Below are positions 61,303 through 64,000 of a DNA stretch of 64,000 nt, piece after piece. How positions within the stretch are numbered: position 1 is the first letter of the stretch; the number at the start of each line of letters is the position of its first letter. The stretch is from positions 41,255,616 to 41,319,615 of the forward strand of contig CM055901.1 in the NCBI GenBank assembly GCA_029582155.1. The letters run 5' to 3'. Source of the DNA: Panopea generosa (lineage: Eukaryota; Mollusca; Bivalvia; Adapedonta; Hiatellidae). The notes under the pieces are model-generated. The model was given only the letters and a program-made list of their open reading frames with translations. It made no database searches and was not told where the DNA came from. The translations under genes and the position numbers were made by a program.

Positions 61303-61460
61303 TGGTTGTAGGTGTTTAATGTTGCTTTCAACAATTTGTCAGTCATATCACAACAGTGTCTACTTGTGAGGTAGTCTTTTAAGCACTGCCACACTAGAGT
61401 ATCATGCCACAGACACATGGCATGCTACACAACCCAGTCATATTTTACTGACACTGGGCC
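61303..61460. mobile_element. SINE-like repeat fragment
   Basis: 'GTAGGTGTTTAATGTTGCTT' then 'TCAACAATTTGTCAGTCATATC' and 'GTATCATGCCACAGACACAT' fits, from memory, another common mollusc short repeat. No tRNA-like head or target-site duplication is visible. Confidence 0.4.
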
Positions 61461-61504
61461 TACCAAACCTAAATCTGTTCTCTAAATTTTGAGCCATTTG
61501 AGTA

Positions 61505-61775
61505 CCATTTATAAAAGATCATAACTACGCCAAACAACAACTAGATCACAACACGATGATGACACTTATCATCATAAACTTATACTCCTTAACAAGTCTG
61601 GTCAAAATTGGTTGAGAAGAGAAAAAAGGGACCATAACTCTTACAAAAGTCAATGGACTGGAAGCAATGATAATGTGCTGGACTTGACAGCATACTGATA
61701 CTCACCAGTAAATTTGTTGAAAATCTATTGAGGAGTTTAGGAATAGAGCAGACAAGAATGTGTGACATGTGAATG
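61505..61775 (+). mobile_element. Dispersed repeat family D, right copy
   Basis: 'GATCATAACTACGCCAAACA' and, after a partly repeated segment, 'GGACCATAACTCTTACAAAA' then 'GTCAATGGACTGGAAGC' and 'GAGCAGACAAGAATGTGTGAC' parallel the fragment at 56550-56700. It is longer than the left copy and appears to hold two tandem versions. Confidence 0.55.
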
Positions 61776-62164
61776 GATGGACAACTCTTTATACCTTCTA
61801 CTCCCATAATGGCAGAGGCACGCATGAGACAAAAGTGGTACATGTATCTTTTTTACTACAAGCTAATAGAACATTATTAAACGTTTCTTCAGGCATTTAT
61901 ATTGTAGATGCGCATGTCAAAATATGCAATGACAATATCACAACTTTTTTTCCGTAATATCTTTATAATATTCTCATGTTCAAAGTACTTCTGCACTCTA
62001 TGCAAGATCATCAAGCACATAAAATGTAACTAAATAAAGATCTATATGTTTACAATATCATGTTAAGAGATTATTAATCAAAAACATTCTGCCTAAAAAA
62101 ATCTTAATTGCACATAAAAGCAATAATAAATGACCATGTACAAAATGTGTAGCACACATGATTT
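61776..62164. other. Intron 1 spacer, no feature recognised
   Basis: AT-rich unique sequence. Confidence 0.55.
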
Positions 62165-63256
62165 CTATTCATTCATGATAACCAATAGACAAGCATAATT
62201 TCTATTCATGATAACCAATAGTCAAACATGATTTCTATTCATGAAAACCAATAGACAAACATTATTTCCATTCATGATAACCAACAGACAATCATGATTT
62301 TCATTTATGATAACCAATAGACAGGCATGATTCCATTCATGATAACCAACAGACAATCATGATTTCTATTCATGAAAACCAATAGACAAAAGATGATTTC
62401 CATTCATGATAACCAATAGACAAACATTATTTCCATTCATAATAACCAATAGACAAAAGATGACTTCCATTCATGATAACCAATAGTAAAATATGATTTC
62501 CATTCATGATAACCAATAGACAAACATTGTTTCCATTCATGACAACCAATAGACAAAACATGCTTTCCGTTCATGATAACCAATAGACAAAATATGATTT
62601 CCATTCATGATAATCAACAGACAAACATTATTTCCATTCATGACAACCAATAGACAAAACATGCTTTCCATTCATGATAACCAATAGACAAAACATGATT
62701 TCCATTCATGACAACCAATAGACAAAACATTATTTCCATTAATGTTAACCAATAGACAAACCATGATTTCTATTCATGATAACCAATAGACAAAACATTA
62801 TTTCCATTCATGATAACCAATAGACAAACATTATTTCAATTCATGACAACCAATAGACAAAAGATGATTTCCATTCAAGATAACCAATAGGCAAAATATG
62901 ATTTCCATTCATGATAACCAATAGACAAACATTGTTTCCATTCATGATAACCAATAGACAAAACATGCTTTCCATTCATGATAACCAATATACAAAACAT
63001 TATTTCCATTCATGATAACCAATAGACAAAACATGATTTCCATTCATGATAACCAATAGACAAAACATTAGTTCCATTCATGTTAACCAATAGACAAAAC
63101 ACGATTTCCAATCATAATAACCAATAGACAAACATGATTTCCATCATTTTAACCAATACACAAAACATGATTTCCATTCATGATAACCAATAGCCAAAAC
63201 ATGATTTCCATTAATGTTAACCAATAGACAAAACATGATTTCCCTTCATGATAACC
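62165..63256. repeat. 33/34-bp minisatellite with a CCAAT-like core (about 32 copies)
   Basis: The unit is CCATTCATGATAACCAATAG then ACAAAACATGATTT, with a 33-bp form (ACAAACATTATTT). AACCAATAG is the best-kept part across copies; the second half varies. It lies in intron 1, about 160 bases from the donor of the first exon in the window. Confidence 0.95.
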
Positions 63257-63418
63257 ACACGTTTATTTGTTAATTAATTTAGTGCACATTTGATGGTTTT
63301 AAAACCAACACCCACCATTAATAATTCTTTAACAACTTTGAGATGTGCTCTTGAACTATATTTTTTAATTTCAAATTTTAACCTGGAGTGAATGTTCCTG
63401 TAACTTCTGACTGTTTAC

Positions 63419-64000
63419 CTTCATCGTCTGACATATCTGAGTCAGAGTTACTTCCCCTTCTCCTTGCTTCAACATCTACAGACAGGGAACCATTTGTCTG
63501 TATTACACCACCCATGTCTCTTGTTGGCGACCTCACTCTCATGCTGAACAATTGTGCCTTATGATCCGAGAGTGGACTGATTGGCTCCCCTTCTGCTGCT
63601 TTTGGACTTGATTCAACTTGTACAACAGTTTCTGCCATTTCCATTGTTTCCCCAATTTCACCCAGTGATGGAGTGTTTGAATGATTAACTGTTCCTGGGC
63701 AAGGCAGAGGTGGCGGGGCACTATCAGGCAAAGGTGGTGCCTCTGAACCTGAGGAGGAAATATCGGAAGCAATTGAGATGGTGTCTTTTGATTTTTCTTT
63801 CTGTGGGAACAATATAATCTTTTCAAATGTCTGTTCTAAATCATCCGGCTTCTTGTAAGCTATAGGTTTTATATAATCAATAAGTCCATCTGGTTCATCA
63901 TTGTCCAGAAAAACTTTCTCATGAAGTTTGACATCAGAATTCACTACACTTAGATGTTCACTATCGCTGTCAATGTTTCTTTGAATCTCTTGTTCAATTA
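63419..64000 (-). CDS. MISP/AKAP2-like protein, first exon in window (partial at 5' side)
   Basis: The frame is open to the window edge. It starts with the tail of a codon and then IEQEIQRNIDSDSEHL, so the exon continues upstream; the GTG near 63944 is not a start. Residues about 1-193 in window numbering follow. They include an acidic and serine-rich stretch (SIASDISSSGSE), a proline-rich run (APPLPDSAPPPLPCPG) that could bind SH3, WW or EVH1 domains, and a closing acidic serine cluster (SNSDSDMSDDEG) that looks like a CK2-type substrate. The chosen donor is GATGAAG|GTAAAC, with GT at 63418-63417, leaving phase 1. A second donor-like CCAG|GTTAAA sits 36 bases further on, just before an in-frame stop. 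IEQEIQ resembles the repeated family motif. Confident as coding; family call moderate. Confidence 0.85.

Larger units (their letters stand above)
11064..64000 (-). other. Gene locus: MISP/AKAP2-like scaffold protein, 5' end outside window
   Basis: Six coding exons on the minus strand (63419-64000, 55894-56451, 18746-19440, 13936-14070, 12442-13580, 11064-11175) join through GT/AG sites whose phases fit at every junction (1, 1, 0, 0, 2). They give one open frame of about 1072 residues that enters from beyond 64000 and stops at 11064. The protein is rich in E, K, R, S and Q. It repeats an 'IEREIRLAxERE' motif at least six times, which I recognise from the MISP/AKAP2 C-terminal family. Vertebrate members bind actin or anchor PKA and act at the cell cortex and spindle; that role is family knowledge, not seen here. 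Introns total about 50 kb and are packed with tandem repeats. Further small exons inside the large introns cannot be excluded, but none is needed to keep frame. Confidence 0.8.

Noticed and set aside
63378-63418. Extension of the first exon to the stop codon after GTFTPG
   Set aside because: The GTAAAC donor at 63418 joins in phase to the next exon, whereas reading on ends the protein within 14 codons. It could be an alternative end, but is not the preferred model.
1-64000. Enrichment of array unit lengths that are multiples of three as evidence for coding
   Set aside because: Roughly half of the arrays fit, but others (22, 28, 34, 43, 53, 67 bp) do not, and none shows splice-bounded coding structure. 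With so few arrays the excess is not convincing.

Overview
The window is eukaryotic nuclear DNA. It is AT-rich, intron-rich, and about 45% tandem repeats by my reading. It also carries several dispersed-repeat families whose styles I associate with mollusc genomes, bivalves in particular: a repeat starting AACAAGAGGCCCAAGAGGGCC and ending GGCCAGTAGAGCTAAAAA, a 'CCCCGCCACAGCTC' repeat, a tRNA-derived SINE with an (ATTG)n-type tail, and a 'GGCCATAACTATGCC' repeat. A lophotrochozoan, most likely a bivalve, is the best guess; nothing here fixes the species.

One protein-coding gene can be supported. It lies on the minus strand and covers 64000 down to 11064. Six coding exons read from right to left: >64000-63419, 56451-55894, 19440-18746, 14070-13936, 13580-12442 and 11175-11064. 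All five junctions carry GT/AG sites with matching phase, and together they give one open frame of about 1072 residues ending in TAA. The start lies beyond the right edge. The protein is charged and low in complexity, and it repeats a motif like 'IEREIRLAxEREExLR' at least six times. This is the hallmark of the MISP/AKAP2 C-terminal family of actin- and PKA-associated scaffold proteins. Its introns measure about 7.0, 36.5, 4.7, 0.36 and 1.3 kb.

Almost everything else is repeat. Left of the gene (1-11063) are a 45-bp array with higher-order structure, a 42/101-bp array, a dispersed element, a strong G-quadruplex motif and a 67-bp array. Intron 5 (11176-12441) has two small arrays, one of them touching the 3' splice site of the last exon. 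Intron 3 (14071-18745) has a 1.67-kb dispersed element and a SINE. The 36-kb intron 2 (19441-55893) strings together a dozen unrelated minisatellites with units of 53, 22, 48, 81/96, 43, 36, 28, ~62, 21, 32-38, 34 and 117 bp. It also holds nested mobile elements, a broken APE-type endonuclease fragment of a non-LTR retrotransposon, and a SINE with a clear target-site duplication. Intron 1 (56452-63418) has a 3.6-kb array of 15-bp units lodged inside a decayed copy of the dispersed element, plus a 34-bp array that repeats a CCAAT-like sequence.

No CRISPR array, operon, rRNA or functional tRNA gene is visible. The long repetitive reading frames arise because several unit lengths are multiples of three; I do not consider them genes. 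Identity assignments rest on motif recognition only, since no database could be searched.
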